In this document: positions 1 through 13,100 of the stretch, in pieces
How positions within the stretch are numbered: position 1 is the first letter of the stretch
Layout of the letters: each line of letters opens with the position of its first letter
From: Setophaga petechia
Taxonomy: Eukaryota; Chordata; Aves; Passeriformes; Parulidae
Assembly (NCBI GenBank): GCA_024362935.1
Contig: JANCRA010000014.1
Span: 2,065,001-2,129,000 of the forward strand
Direction: 5' to 3'
Length of the DNA: 64,000 nt
Made by a program: the position numbers and the translations under genes
The notes under the pieces: model-generated
Database searches by the model: none
What the model saw: the letters and a program-made list of their open reading frames with translations, nothing else
Told to the model about the DNA's origin: nothing

Positions 1-1056
1 CACTGGGATGTTTGGGGAGCAGCTGCTTGGCTCTGATCAAGAGCTGCTGTGAACAGGAGCTGCAGGCTCTGGGAAGGAGCCTTGGCACAGGGGCAGAGGG
101 AACTGGGAAAGGATCCTGCAGGGAAAAGCCTCCAGCTCCAGGAGGAGGTTTGGGATCTGCTCCTCCCTGAGCTGCTGCTGAGAGCTCAGGCTGGGGCTGG
201 CAGGGCACAGCGAGGGGTCACTGGGCTGGAGGGAGGGCATCCAGCACGTGGGCACTGCCACCCTCAGTGTGACATTTGCTGTGTCCATAACAAGCAGCAG
301 GCTCTGGGGAGGGAGCAGGGCACCAAAATAGCCAATGATTTGTGAGGGCAGCAGAGCTCTGCCATTATTTGCTCTGCAGCAGGTGAAGCTGAGCCAGGAG
401 CAGAGGCTTTGATCAAGGCCTGGTTCAGGCTGTGCCCTGCCTGGCAGGAATGTCACACTGGCAGGAGGGGGATGCAGAGGAGCTGGGGGGGAATGTGGCA
501 AAGAAATGTTGGAAGTAAATCTCTGAACCCCAGTAGTTGCATTAACCAGAGGGCAACTTATGGGCAGCAGGAGCTTCTCAGCAAACAAATACTGAACCCT
601 CAGGAGTGTTTTCCAATGGAGCAATCCCAGTCCATGTCCCAAGGACCACAGACATTATTCAAAACACTTACTGCCAACATAAAGGTGCAACTGAGAAGTG
701 TGAGGCTGCAGAGCTCTCAGTGAGTTTCTCTTCTGGGAAGAGGCTCTGGTTGGTTCTTTTAGCAAAAGGAGATCACTGAATGGTTTGGGTTGGAAGGGCC
801 TTGGAGAACATCTCATCCACTCCCTGCCATGGCAGGGACACCTTCCACTGTCCCAGGCTGCTCCAGGTCCCATCCAAGCTGGGCCTTGGGCACTGCCAGG
901 GATGCAGAGGCAGCCACAGCTTCTCTGGGCACCCAGTGCCTCCCCACCCTCACAGGGAGGAATTCCTTCCATGTATCCCACCTAAGATTCTTTGTGACAT
1001 TTGGTGTGTTTGGCATGTCTCCCTGGGTGCTGACCTTGTCCCTTGTGTCCCCTCAG
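1..1056 (+). other. SLC7A5: SLC7A5 intron upstream of the first visible exon (inferred intron 1)
   Basis: No SLC7A5 coding matching residues 1-180 is readable here, so this is intron. It holds one CR1 fragment (778-972). The remainder is unremarkable GC-rich intronic sequence in which I see no gene. Confidence 0.75.
778..972 (-). mobile_element. CR1-type LINE 3' fragment
   Basis: The + strand reads aatggtttgggttggaaggg and continues through the diagnostic CR1 pieces ccatggcagggacacctt and ccacagcttctctgggca to ggaattccttcc. This is the complement of the CR1 3' end, so the element is inserted on the minus strand, just upstream of the first exon. Confidence 0.85.
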
Positions 1057-1182
1057 TGCTGCTGACAGCTGTGAACTGCTACAGTGTCAAGGCTGCCACC
1101 CGTGTGCAGGATGCCTTTGCTGCAGCCAAGCTGCTGGCACTGGCTCTCATCATCATCCTGGGCTTCGTGCAGCTGGCAAAGG
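1057..1182 (+). CDS. SLC7A5: SLC7A5 coding exon (inferred exon 2), residues 181-222
   Basis: Acceptor cctcag ends at 1056 and donor gtgagt starts at 1183. The exon opens with two bases of a split codon, then reads [16 protein letters not shown] and the hydrophobic TM5 stretch [17 protein letters not shown]. Lys204 of human LAT1 is present in AAAKLL. It ends one base into the Gly222 codon. Confidence 0.95.
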
Positions 1183-4100
1183 GTGAGTGCTGCTCCTTCT
1201 CTCCTTTTGGGAAAAGCAGGATGAGGGGCAAAGCCCAGGAGTCCAACCCCAGGTGTTCCAGAGCTTTACAAAGCTCCCCGTTCTCTCAGATGCTTGGGGG
1301 ATGTTCCCAGCTTTGCCAAATCTGGGGTTTTGTGGTTTATTTATGGGGTTTTATATTTTATATCACTGCCAGGCTTGATTTCATGCCCCTAAAACCACTT
1401 AAACTCTTTCCCACTTAAACTCTTTCACTCCCTTTGGGAGTGAAAATGTTGGTGCTGCTGGGAAAATCTCTTTGTAACATTTTGCTCACAGAGAATTATC
1501 TGCATGTGCAAACCTCTCCCAGTCATCTTAATCCTTCCACAAACTCCCCCTGCACATTTCCCTTCATCCTGTTCCAGGTGTGCAGTGGCTCAGGCCAGCT
1601 CTGGGTCACCCAGGGACACAGAGCCCACGAGGAGCAGAGATTGGAGCTCTCAGCTGGCACTGGCACCTGGAAAAGGACACAAAAATGGGAAAATAAAGCA
1701 GATTTTCTGGTGCTTCTGCTGGTTTGGTCCATGCAGCCATAAAATCCTCTCAGAGCAGGGAGATGGTGTGTTCCAAACCCATCTGAGTTTGTTCCAAACC
1801 TGATTAACTCACAGTCAAACCAAAGTGTGGCTTTTTTGTGCACGTTTTGTGGGAATAAATGTGTCTTGGGGAACAGTCCTGTCCTTGTTTGCTGAAAGGG
1901 GATAAAATCTCCAGGGAGTCCTGTCCCTGCACAGGGGTGAGTCTGTCTGCTCGTGGGTCTGTAATTCCTGTCTCAGCTCTGGGAGCCAGTGCTGTCTTTG
2001 CAGAATTTCTTGCTTTGTCAGAGGTTTTATTTTCTTCCAGCTCAGTGCAGACACTCAACAGGGACATTGTTTGAGGCTTATCAGAAAACACACCTCCTCC
2101 CTCTGCCCAGCTCCCCAGCCTGCTCTGCTGGACCTGATTCTCTCCCAGGAGGAAAAGGATAAATCAGGATAAATCTCTTTGAGCTGGTTAACATTTTACC
2201 ATGAAGATCTTTACAACTGGGCTTTGTTTGCAGATAGAATCTTCATTTGCATCTTCAGAATGTGCTGTTCTTTTGGCCTTTTTGGGGAGGCTGTGCCACT
2301 TTCTGCCCTGCTTCCTCAGGTGGAAATCCATGAGATTTCCCTGGACTTCTCTGTAACCTCGAAGGGATTTCTGCCCTGTTCCAATAAAATCCCCTTTCCC
2401 CTCCTGTGTCCCAGGAGTTGTTTTCCTTCCTTTGAAGTTTCAGGTGGTTGTGGCTGTGCAGGGCACAGAATTCCATGGGATTTATTTTCCTGCTGATCCA
2501 CCTGGCAGGGAGATCAAAAGCCATTCCTGGACAGTGAACCTGTAAGCAAAGACTTCTCTCCCTGTCTGAGCAGCCAGCCCTCAAAGCAGACAGGGTCAGA
2601 GTGGGATCCTCAGGATCCACAGCAGATCCTGGCTCCCCCTTTGTCCCAATGCCCATTCCTGCTTGTCCAGAATGCCACAGCTGGGATTCTGCCTGGGCTC
2701 CAGCATGGATTTTATTAATCCTTTGGGAATTTCCAGGCTCTCTGCTAAGTCCCTAAGAATGTGCAAGCTCCTTTCCTGTCTCAGCTCCCACCTGCAGTTT
2801 GCACCTTGCCCCATTTTCCTTTCAATCATTCCAGGTCACTCTGTGCTTTTAGCAGGGATACAGCAAGAAATTGTCGTTTTCCTTCAATTTTTTATTAAAA
2901 AAAAAAGCACAAAAGTTCCCATTTCACAATGGGAGAGCACTGCCCTGTCCTCCAGCTTTGTCCCACATTTCCACACCCTGTGCCCATTCCAGTGTTGGTT
3001 TTTTTGGACAAATTCTCTTCCCACCAGCCCTGGGTGACCCCATCCAAGCTGGCAGCAGTTTTGGGGTGAGATCTGCACCCAGCTGGTTTTCAGGGGGATG
3101 GGTTGTGTATTCCTGGGATGTTCTGGACAATGAACTGGTTTTACTGGTTCTGTCCCACTGCTGGTTTGTGTTCCCAGTATCCATAAACAGACCAGAGGAG
3201 CAGCACCACATTTTTTGCTCAGAAATGTGGAAATTTCTGTGATTTCACAGAAAATCTCTCTGCATTAACCTCCCACCTTCAGCCTTTGGTTTTTTCTCTT
3301 TTATCCTCTCCTTGGCTCTTTTCCTGGTTTGCAGAAGAGCAGGGATCTCTCAAGGACAAAGGACTCTGTGGCAATTTTGCCCACAAAAAGAACATTTCCC
3401 TGTCAGCAGCTGTTTCCCATCACTCCTTCCCTGCCCTTTCCAAAGCAGGAGGCTGAAGTTGGTTTCCTACTCAGCCTTTCAAGTGCTTGGAGGTTGACTC
3501 AGTGGAACTGAGCTGCTTGGGATGAAATTATTTTATTAATCCAAGAGTGAAACTTTTAAAAGCTTTTTTGGGGCTGGGAATGGCGTGGCTTGAAAAGTCC
3601 TGGATTTGGGTATTGGTCTGAAAAATGTGTATGGCCCCCAGATTATAGCATGTAAACAGTAGAAATAAATAAATTTAAATAACTTACTTATAGAAATAAC
3701 TTACTTACAGAAATATCTTGCTTAAATAATAGAAATAACTTAAAACATAGAGAGGGTCAGAGTTTTTTCACTCCAGTATTATGAAAACAAGATTTATTTT
3801 GGTTCTCTTATTTTACCAATTCTCTCAATTTGCTTTCTGTCCAGCTGGGTATATTTTGGCAGTATTCCTCAGTTAGGAGTGGGATACCTGGGAGTAGATC
3901 ATGAAGGAGGTTTGGACAGCAGGGCTGAGGGATATTTTTGCCCTGGATGTGACACAGAGGTCTGTGGTTCTGTCCTCTCCATACCCACACCTTAAAATTT
4001 CCCTTAAAACAGACTGAGGTGTGAAATGGTCAAAAAATCTGGGTATTTCTTATGGACACCCTTGTGCTTTTTAGAGATGAGGAAGTTCAGGAAAGGTTTT

Positions 4101-7100
4101 GATGTTAAAAAACTAGAAATAAACATATCACAGATATGTTTGACATCTATTTTTTCCCTGTGGATGATGCCTCAGGGTTTCTGGAATGTTTCTGTGCCCT
4201 CGGGCAGCTGCAGCAGGGATGCAGCTCCAGCCCTTGCTGGGATCTCTCACCAGCAGCTCTGCTTAAAAACCTGGAATTGGGCCTTTGGGACTTGGAGAAA
4301 TAGAATTTAACACTGATTTTATTGAATTGCTTTTATTGGATTTATTGTCCCTTTATTTATTGTCCCTTTTCTTTATCCTGGCTGTGAAATTCCTGGTCTG
4401 TGGTGCCTCCAGGAGCTGTTTGGTGGCAGCAGCATTCTTCTCCCTGCCTCCCTCCCTTGGGCTGTCAGGGATGCAGAGCTGCATCTGCCAGAGCAGCTCG
4501 GGGTCAGTTAAGGACAGAGCAGGCAGGTTTAACTCCAGAGCAGAGCTTAGGCTGGGCACAAGATTTGGGTTTAATTTGGATTTAATTTGGGCTTTTTTGG
4601 GGGATTTTTTTTCCTTTTTTTCCTTTTTTTTTCCTTGCTTTGTTTTGTTTGTTTGATGGATTTTTTTTGTTTTGTTTTTGGGTTTTTTTTTTGTTTGGGC
4701 TTTACTTTTGAGTGGGTTTTTGTTGGTTTGTTTTTGGTTTTTGCAGAATGATAAAATAATTTGGGTGGGAAGGGACCTCAAAGCTCTCCAGTCTCACCCC
4801 TGCCATGGGCTGGACACCTTCCCCTGTCCTAGGGTATTCCAAGCCTGGGAGGAAAGGAAGATACACTCAGTTTTCCTTCCCTCTCTCTCTAAATCATGGG
4901 ATTCTTCACCCAAAAAAAAAGGCAGGGAAAAAAATATGGACTGGGAGCTACCAAAATAACCCCCAGGGAGAATTACAAAGGCCAAAGGGGCATTTTGTAG
5001 CAAAAGGGATTTGCTAAGTGAAAGCAGCACCCAGATGTCTCAACCCCACAGTGCCAGACGTTTCCTTGCACCTGGAGTACTAAAAATGGCATTTTAAAAG
5101 CCAAGCTGTGCTCACTGAAGATCTGAATCTTCCTTCTGGCACTTTCTGAACCCTGCCAGCAGAGTTCAGGATTTCCAGCCACAATATTACCTTTAAAGAG
5201 CTTTTTCAAGCAGTATTGGGGTGGGGGTGGCAGTGCCGGCTGGGGTGCCCAGAGCAGCTGTGGCTGCCCCTGGATCCCTGGCAGTGCCCAGGGCCAGGCT
5301 GGACAGGGCTTGGGGCACCCTGGGACAGTGGAAGGTGTCCTTGCCATGGGATGGGAGAAATTTTGGGGTCCCTTTAACCCTTTAACCCAATTCCTTCCTC
5401 GAGGAATTTTGAGGTCCCTTTTCCATGGTCAGCCAGGGCTCCTGGCACAAGGCCGGAGCTGTGAGGGGAGTCTGGAGCCCAGAGCCCAGGGATGTCCCCA
5501 CCCAGCCCAGCCTGGCTCCCACCAGGGATCCCCTAAATGGATAGGGAACATGCTGAGGGCACAGGAGGATGGCAGGGACATCATTCCCTGCTGCTGCTGT
5601 CCCCTGGCATCCCAAATGCCACCGTCAGCCGTGCTTCTCCAGCATGGAGCTTTGCAGGGAGGCTCCTTCGTCATCCTCCCCGGGCAGCAGGGACAGCTGC
5701 CACACCCTGCCCCTGTAAATCACAGCAGCCTCCTGCTGCAGATTAATCAATCAGGTTAATCAGGTGTCAAACGCTTCTTTTCCTGACTCAGTCCCCTGAA
5801 TTGTCCCTGGCTTTCCTGCTCCTTTGGGGCTCTGGGTACAGATGCCCTGTGCTGAGGGCTCCCTCTCCCCGTGCTGAGGGCTCTTCTCTCCCCATGGCCG
5901 AGTTCCCTCTCCTCGCTGTTGGGGCAAGTTGAAAATATTTAATTATCCTGCAATGCTTTGTGCAGGAGAAGATTGCTGTGCTATTAAAACCAGACTAGAC
6001 ATGACCGGGGAGCAAATGAACATTTTTGAAGGAAGGGCCCGGCACAGACTCGCAGCGCCTCACGGGCCCTCCCTCAGCCCTCCCGCGGCAGGGCCCCGGC
6101 TGACCCGCCACAATTACCGCAGTCTTGGCAGCTGGAGGAGCCGCAAATGGGCTTTGTGTCACAGCTCGTTACCTTAATTTGGTTAATTGTAGAGCAGAGT
6201 GCGGTGGAACAGCCGGTTCAAACCAGGCTCGGGCTCTCTGGGGTGCCGGGCATGGGCAGGGCAGTGCCTGGAGCCCGGGATGAGCCGGGGATGCCCCAAG
6301 GCCGTGCTTGGCAGCATCACCTGCACATTTGTATCCGTAATTTCGGGCAGATCCAAAAGCCTGGGGCTGCAATTGTCGAGGCTTGAAGGATGGAGTGCCT
6401 GGGAGATGGTGCAGCACTCCCGCTCTCCTGCTCCCACAGCACACCCCGGCCTCACAGGGTGGGGATGGATCAAAGCTGCAAATTAGGATCAAACCTAAAT
6501 AATTCCAGGATTTTTTAGCAGGGCTTGTTGAGGGGATGAGGTTTTAAACTGGGAGGTTTAGATTAGATGTAAGGAAGAATTCTTTTATGCTGTGGATGGT
6601 GAGATACAGGCACACCTGTGGTTTAATTTAATTGCGTCCTGACATGTTGTTAAATCCATTTGACCCTGGGGCACAGAAATAAGAAATTTAACAACTCACT
6701 GGGAGGTTTTGGGGAGCTCCAGCTCTCCAAAGGTGAGGTGGGAAGGGCAGTGAGGTGTTGGCTGCCTCGGGAGAAGAAATATATGGACTGAAAGGGGTTT
6801 TTTTGCCTGTGACAGAAAAGGAGGAGTTTGGAAGAGCTGTGGACAAGAAATGGAGTGATGCTCATGCTGCTCCCAGGTGGGAGCATCCTCCTGGGTGGTG
6901 AAGGTGATGGTCCATGATCAGGGTGGGAACATGGAGAGCCTGAAACCTTTGAGAAGAGATATCCTGAGGGGTGTTTGAAATGCTGGAGAGCCTCCTGCTC
7001 TCCCAGTCCATCCATGTGCTGTTGCAGTAGCTAATTGCAGGCACTGTGAACAAAATGTGTCTCTTATTCCCATAACAAAAGGCCTGGAAAGAACCAGACT

Positions 7101-10100
7101 GGTAATTATTCAGGAAGGGCAGAAAATGAGGTGGGGAAAGCTGAGCCCAAGGGATGCAGGGGATCACATTCCACCCCTCCTGCTCAGCCCTTTGATTCAC
7201 CTGGGCTAAATTGGGATTCTGTGCAGAACCTGCAAGGCAGGAATTGAGGTTAAACTCAGCCTTTTATCAGTCTCTGCGTTTCCTGGCTCTCCTCTTGCAC
7301 TCAGATTTGTTTTTAAAAAGGATTGGTGCATTTTGCTGAGGAGGATCAAATGCATGCAGCACATCCCAAGGGAGGTGCAGGGAGGACCTTTCTGGTGCAA
7401 GGAGCTGCTGGTAAAGAGGTGACTCCAGCAGAGAACGGGACTGGGGTCTGGGCAGGAGGAGCCTTGCACACCTGAGCTTTGTGGAGCATCCCTAAGCTTT
7501 TCCAGCAGCCCCTCCTGGGTGCCCAGTGCTGAGGGATGAAGGGTTAAGCTGCAGGCCCTGCTGACTGCCTTGTGATGCAGTTGCTGGGGTGATTAGGAGA
7601 GCTCTGTGCCCTAAGAGGAATCACATGGGCTCCCCCTGGGTGCAGAGGTGCCCCTCTGGATCCCACCGCAGTTCCCTGCACTCAGTCTGGGAGCGTGGCT
7701 CTGCCATCCCTGTCCCACAGCCAGCCCCTCCATCAAAGACAGGGAACAAAACAACTCAGAGCATTTGAAAGCAAAATAAATAAACCTGGGGCTGCTCGGG
7801 GAGAGCTGGGACCACAGGCACAATCAAATCTTCTATTTCTGGCGTTTTCTTTCAAAAGCAGATCCACAACAGGAACTTTTGATCATCAGGCCCTAAAGAA
7901 GGTGACTTCTGATATCCAAACCCCCAGAACCTGACTTCCCTCAATCAAAGGGATTGCCACAAGCCTCTGCTTTATCAGGTGGCTGGTGGGACTGGAGGAA
8001 ATCCTGGGTTTCTGGGGGTTTGGGTGGCTGGTGGAAGTGCAGGAAATCCTGGGGCTTTATCGAAGGCCAGCAGCCTGGAGTTGAGAGGACAATGTGACAA
8101 TCTCTGTTTGCAAAGCATCTTCCAGCAGGAAGGTCCCCAGGATGTCCCTGGGGCATCACCTTGGTGACAGCACGTCGCAGTGTGAGAAAGTTTGGAGGAG
8201 TCAGTCCTTGCTTGAGATGAGTTTTTGGGGTCATCATGTGGGGATGAACCCAGCTGGGATGATCCCTGGAAAACTGGAGGGAAAACGTGCCCGTGCTCAG
8301 CATATCCCAAAAAGCAGCAGGGTGATAATGAAAATAATGCCATCCTAAGAGCAGCTCTTGCCTCCAGGTTTCTCTGGAGGCCTTTGGGGTTCAGAGCCTG
8401 TGGCACTGAGCAGGGTTTGTGTCCTGCAGGTGACGTGGAAAACCTGACCCCTGAGAAATCCTTCGAGGGCACCAAGGTGGGCGTTGGGAACATCGTGCTG
8501 GCTCTGTACAGCGGCCTCTTTGCCTATGGAGGATGGTAAGGCACAGCCCCCTCCCCTGCCACACTGAGCTCAGTTCCAGCTCCAGTTATTCCAAACTGAA
8601 GCTCCTGCAGGGCTCCCTTGTCAGTCCTCTGAGCACCTGCTCTCATTTGCTGTGAAAAGAGGGCACTTGTAGCCATCCTCATCATGGAATGATTTGGGTT
8701 GGGAGAGACCTTCAGGATCATCCAATGTGCAGGGACACCTCCCACCACCCCAGGCTGCTCCAAGCCCTGTCCAGCCTGGCCTTGGAACCATCTTAGGATG
8801 GCTTTCCTACAGGATCAGTGCCTGTGCCCCTCCTGGAATCCCTGTGCAGATGAGTTAAATTGGAGGGGTTATTTAACCAGAATTAACCCCTGTCCTTTTA
8901 AAATTTCAGGAATTACTTGAATTTTGTGACAGAAGAGATGATAAATCCCTACAGGTAGGTGTGAGTCCTGACATGACTTCCCTGGGGAAAAAGCTGCTGT
9001 TTTGGGGAAGCCCCTTCCTTGTGTGTTTAACAGAGGAGGAAGCCAAGGTCTTCATCTGGAAAAAGAGAAAACAAGATGAATTAATGCCCTTCCACCTCCC
9101 TGGAATCAGGGAAAGGGAACAATAATCCCTGCAGGAGCAGGGCTGTTGTTTTCCCTGCCGTGTTATCAGCGCCGGGAGAAATTTCTGCTTCCTTGGCCTG
9201 ACACCTCTGTGAGTTATGGGCCAGGAAAGAGCACTCAGGGCTTTATTGCTGCCTTGGTTCAACTCCCACTGAGCATTTGTGCTGCTGTCCATGTGTTTGT
9301 GCTGCCCTCCATGTGTTTGTCCCGTGCTCTTCCCATCCTGTTGAGCAAGAGCTGCTTCCTGCTCTGCCCGTGCCTCTCGGGGTTATTTGGGGCTCTCAGC
9401 AGAGCAGGACAGTGCTGAGAAATCCCTCCTGCTCCTGGGAAGGTGCCTGGGAGCTGCTGGGAGCCTGGGGGCACTTGTGCAAGAGCCCATCCTGGCTGAC
9501 CCTGGGGGTGCCTTGGTCCTGCTGGGAAGCACAGGGCTGGATCCACCCCCTCCCAGAGAAACAGCAAAAGGGGGGCTGCATTTTGCAATTATTTTCATGT
9601 CTGCTGGATGCAGTCCTGGTATTTGACTCTGCTCCTGCAGCTTGGAGCTCTGCTGGAGCAATTAGAGTGGCACCAAGCAGGGTTTCCTTTTGCACTTCCC
9701 CTTCACAAATGAAATTAAACTGTTGGGAAAGGCATATTTGTACCAACACAGGCTGTTCACAGACCCACTTAGGCTGTGCCTGAGCTCCTTTTCTATGACT
9801 TCCCTCAGTCCAGGCTCTACCTAAACTCAGACAACTGAGTTTAGGTAGAGCCTCAAACTGCCCAGTGCATCCCTGAGATTCCCATCTCCCCCAGGAATCT
9901 CCCCAGCACAAGGGAGCTCCTTTGCTCCTTTGCCCCGTGCTGGTGCCACTGGGTACTTTTAATTAAAAATGATCTTGGATTCCTGCTTGCCCAGGCAGCT
10001 AGGGCCTCTCCATGCAAAAAATCCCTTCTGCCATCATCCTTCCCTCTCCATCTGCAGTGCAGGGGCCACACAGTCCTTGGGGCTGGAAAAGACCTTTAAG

Positions 10101-13100
10101 GCTGTGAACCAGCACCATGTTCAGCACTAACCATGGCCTCAAGTGCCACATCCATGTGTTTTTGAGGGCTGGGGAGCCCCCCACTCCTTGGGCAGCCTGT
10201 TCCCATGTGGATATCCCCTGTCCCTGGGAGCAGTGTGTGCCTGGGACACTGCACAGCAGAAAAGCCAGAGAACAGAGCGAGCTCAGGAGGCTGGGAGTCC
10301 CTGGGATCAACAGCTCCCTCCTCAGAGCTGCTCCAGGACAATGGATGGTTTTTTCCTAGGAACCTGCCCCTGGCTATCATCATCTCCCTGCCTGTGGTCA
10401 CACTGGTGTATGTGCTGACCAACTTGGCTTACTTCACCACGCTGAGCACCGAGCAGATGCTGACGTCCGAGGCCGTGGCCGTGGTAAGATCCCTCTGCTC
10501 CAGCCTGACTCACCCAGGGCAGGTGAAATCAGCCTGGGAATCACTGCACACATCTCCTGCTTCCTTCCAGGCTGCTCAGGGCTGCTTGCAGAAACCCTGA
10601 TGTTGAGCAGGAGATAAAGAGCAGGGGAGAACAGCGTGATCCCCAGGGGATTATCCTGGGCAGCAGTGAGGGTGGCACTCAGTGCTGCTCTTCATTCTGA
10701 GCTAGGGAAGGTTGCTGCTGGCCTTGTGACTGCCCATCAGTTACCAGAGCTTGATATTTATGGGAAAGGTCACTCAGTCAACACTGAACTGGATTGTTCT
10801 CTCTCCGTGTCTTCCTTGTTTTAATTAAGACAGAAAAATAATACTTCTATTAGTTAAAATGCCAGTGTGGTCAGGACCCCTGATGGCTTCAGAAGGGAGC
10901 AGACCTTGCAGACTGAGCCTGACCAGGATTGTTCAGGGCTTCAGAGGGAATCTCCCAGCCCAGGATGAGCTGAGCCCCTCAGGTGACCCTGCTCCATCCT
11001 TGGGGTTGGGCAGAGGCTCTGCTGCAGCCACAGCCTGTGCTGCAGGGGATCCTGGAATGGTTTGGGTGGGAAGGGACCTGAAAGCTCATCCCATCCCACC
11101 CCCTGCCATGGGCAGAGACACCTTCCACCATCCCAGGCTGTTCTCCAAGCAGCCTGGAGCTGTTCTTCTGTGCAGCCTGGCCTGGAACAGCAGAGGCTGG
11201 AAATCAATCCTGTATTGTTGGTGCAAACCCGCAGTGGAGCAGCACAGGCTCAGCCTGCGACAAAAAGCTGCAGGGCCAGGTCCCTGTGTGTCCCCAGGGC
11301 TGGCTCCCAGCTCCTGCCTCAGCACTTGGCAGGAGCTGCTGTCTGAGTTTCCTCACAGTTTCCGTTTGCTCTTGAACTTTCCGATAGCTGTGGGTAAATG
11401 TCGTGTGCTGGCCCCGAGGGAAGGGCTGGCTGCTGATGTGTTTCAGCAATTCCACAATCTGCTTTTTCAGGAAAGGGGAGCAGCACATGGGAACATGGGA
11501 AACTCCGTCACAGCTTCAGCACTGAGCTGTGGCATTTGTTGGGATTTCTCCAAATACTCTTTGTAGGCAGCTCTTGAGTTTTTTGGGACACTGTGAATGT
11601 GAAATGTCTCTTGCTGTGCCCCATTTAGGATTTTGGGAACTACCACCTCGGTGTCATGTCCTGGATCATCCCTGTCTTTGTTGGGCTCTCGTGCTTTGGG
11701 TCTGTCAATGGATCTCTTTTCACTTCTTCCCGGTAGGTTCCTTGCTCAATCCTGTGGGTTTTGTTTACAAGCTGTGCTCAGTTCCTCACCCTTTGGAGTT
11801 CTCCTCCAGAGAGTGGCTGTGGGCAGACACAAAGTCTGGAGGGTCTGGAGGCCACGTGGGGAAAAAGTCAGACTTCAAACCAGATTAAAGGCAACCTTTC
11901 AGTAGTGTCAATCTTCTGTTCCTCAGGCAATGTCCTGGTGAGGTCAATAAACAGAACCAGACACAGGCTCAGGACTCGGGGCTGCTGAGAAAGTGCATTT
12001 TATGAGAAGCAGAAAGTTGGGAAACTTCAGGGCTGAGAATCCCTCGGGAAGGGGTGAAAGGCTGGGCAGGGGCAGGACTGAGATGGTTCCGGCTCTGACC
12101 CATCCCTGGGTTGCCTGAGGAGTCACTTAACTGCTGTCCCTGGAGAGCAGGGTAGCAATCCATCCTTCCTGCATTCCTTGGCCGTGTCCCTGCTGAGCAG
12201 GGACTGCTGTTCAGTCCTGCTGTTCCACTCCTGCCTCGGGGCCAGCAGGGCTGAGCTCAGGCAGGCCCCATTAGTTATGTGCTGAGCACAGAGCCCTGCA
12301 GGGCAGAGACTGAGCTGTGTCCCCTCTCTCTCTCTGTGTCCCTTTCCAGGCTGTTCTTCGTGGGATCCCGAGAGGGGCACCTGCCTTCCATCCTGTCCAT
12401 GATCCACCCCCGGCTGCTCACGCCCGTCCCGTCCCTCGTGTTCACGGTGAGCCCTGGGGGATGGAGCCACAGCCATTCCTGCATGTGCCCACAGGACATG
12501 GGCCCTTCCCATCCTGTCCTCATTGTCCACTTCTGTCTTGAATTCTTCCAGCCCTGGAAGTATCCAAGGCCAGGCTGGACAAGGCCTGGAGGAACCTGGG
12601 ATAGGGGAAGGTGTCCCTGCCCATGGCAGGAGGTTGGAACTAGAGGTCCTTTAAGCTTTGAGGTCCTTCCAACCCAAACCATTCCATGATCCTATGAAAT
12701 GGTTCCAGGCACCAATTGAAAATAGCTTAAATAAGTAAAAAATAGTCAATGTGATCCCTTTCCTGGCAGGTATTTCCCCTAAATACCCCTGTTTAGTGTA
12801 GTAATGTAGGTGGTTTTGCCTGCTCCCTTTCCTAATGGCCTTTTCCCTGGATTCAGTGTGTCATGACCCTGCTCTATGCCTTCTCCAACAACATCTTCTC
12901 AGTCATCAACTTCTTCAGCTTCTTCAACTGGCTGTGTGTGGCCCTGGCCATCATTGGGATGATGTGGCTGCGCTACAAGAAGCCAGAGCTGGAGAGGCCC
13001 ATCAAGGTGAGAATGGGGTGGGCACTGCCAGGGGACCCCTTCCAGCTCCCTCCCAGCACCAGGGGAGGCTCAGCTGCTGGTCCTGCATGGAAAAGGGGCT

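Larger units (their letters stand above)
1183..8429 (+). other. SLC7A5: SLC7A5 intron, 7.2 kb
   Basis: This is the largest SLC7A5 intron visible. It contains an A/T-rich stretch at 3655-3745, a T-rich low-complexity tract at about 4590-4745, CR1 fragments near 4745, 5220 and 6550, and a CpG-containing, homeobox-site-rich block at 5925-6380 that may be regulatory. I see no other exon or gene. Confidence 0.8.

Noticed and set aside
9812..9853. microRNA precursor
   Set aside because: Nineteen base pairs with a 4-base loop is too short and too perfect for a typical pre-miRNA.
10859..11566. 235-codon open frame in an SLC7A5 intron
   Set aside because: It crosses an antisense CR1 copy and intron sequence. 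The true coding exon nearby (11629-11732) is in another place.
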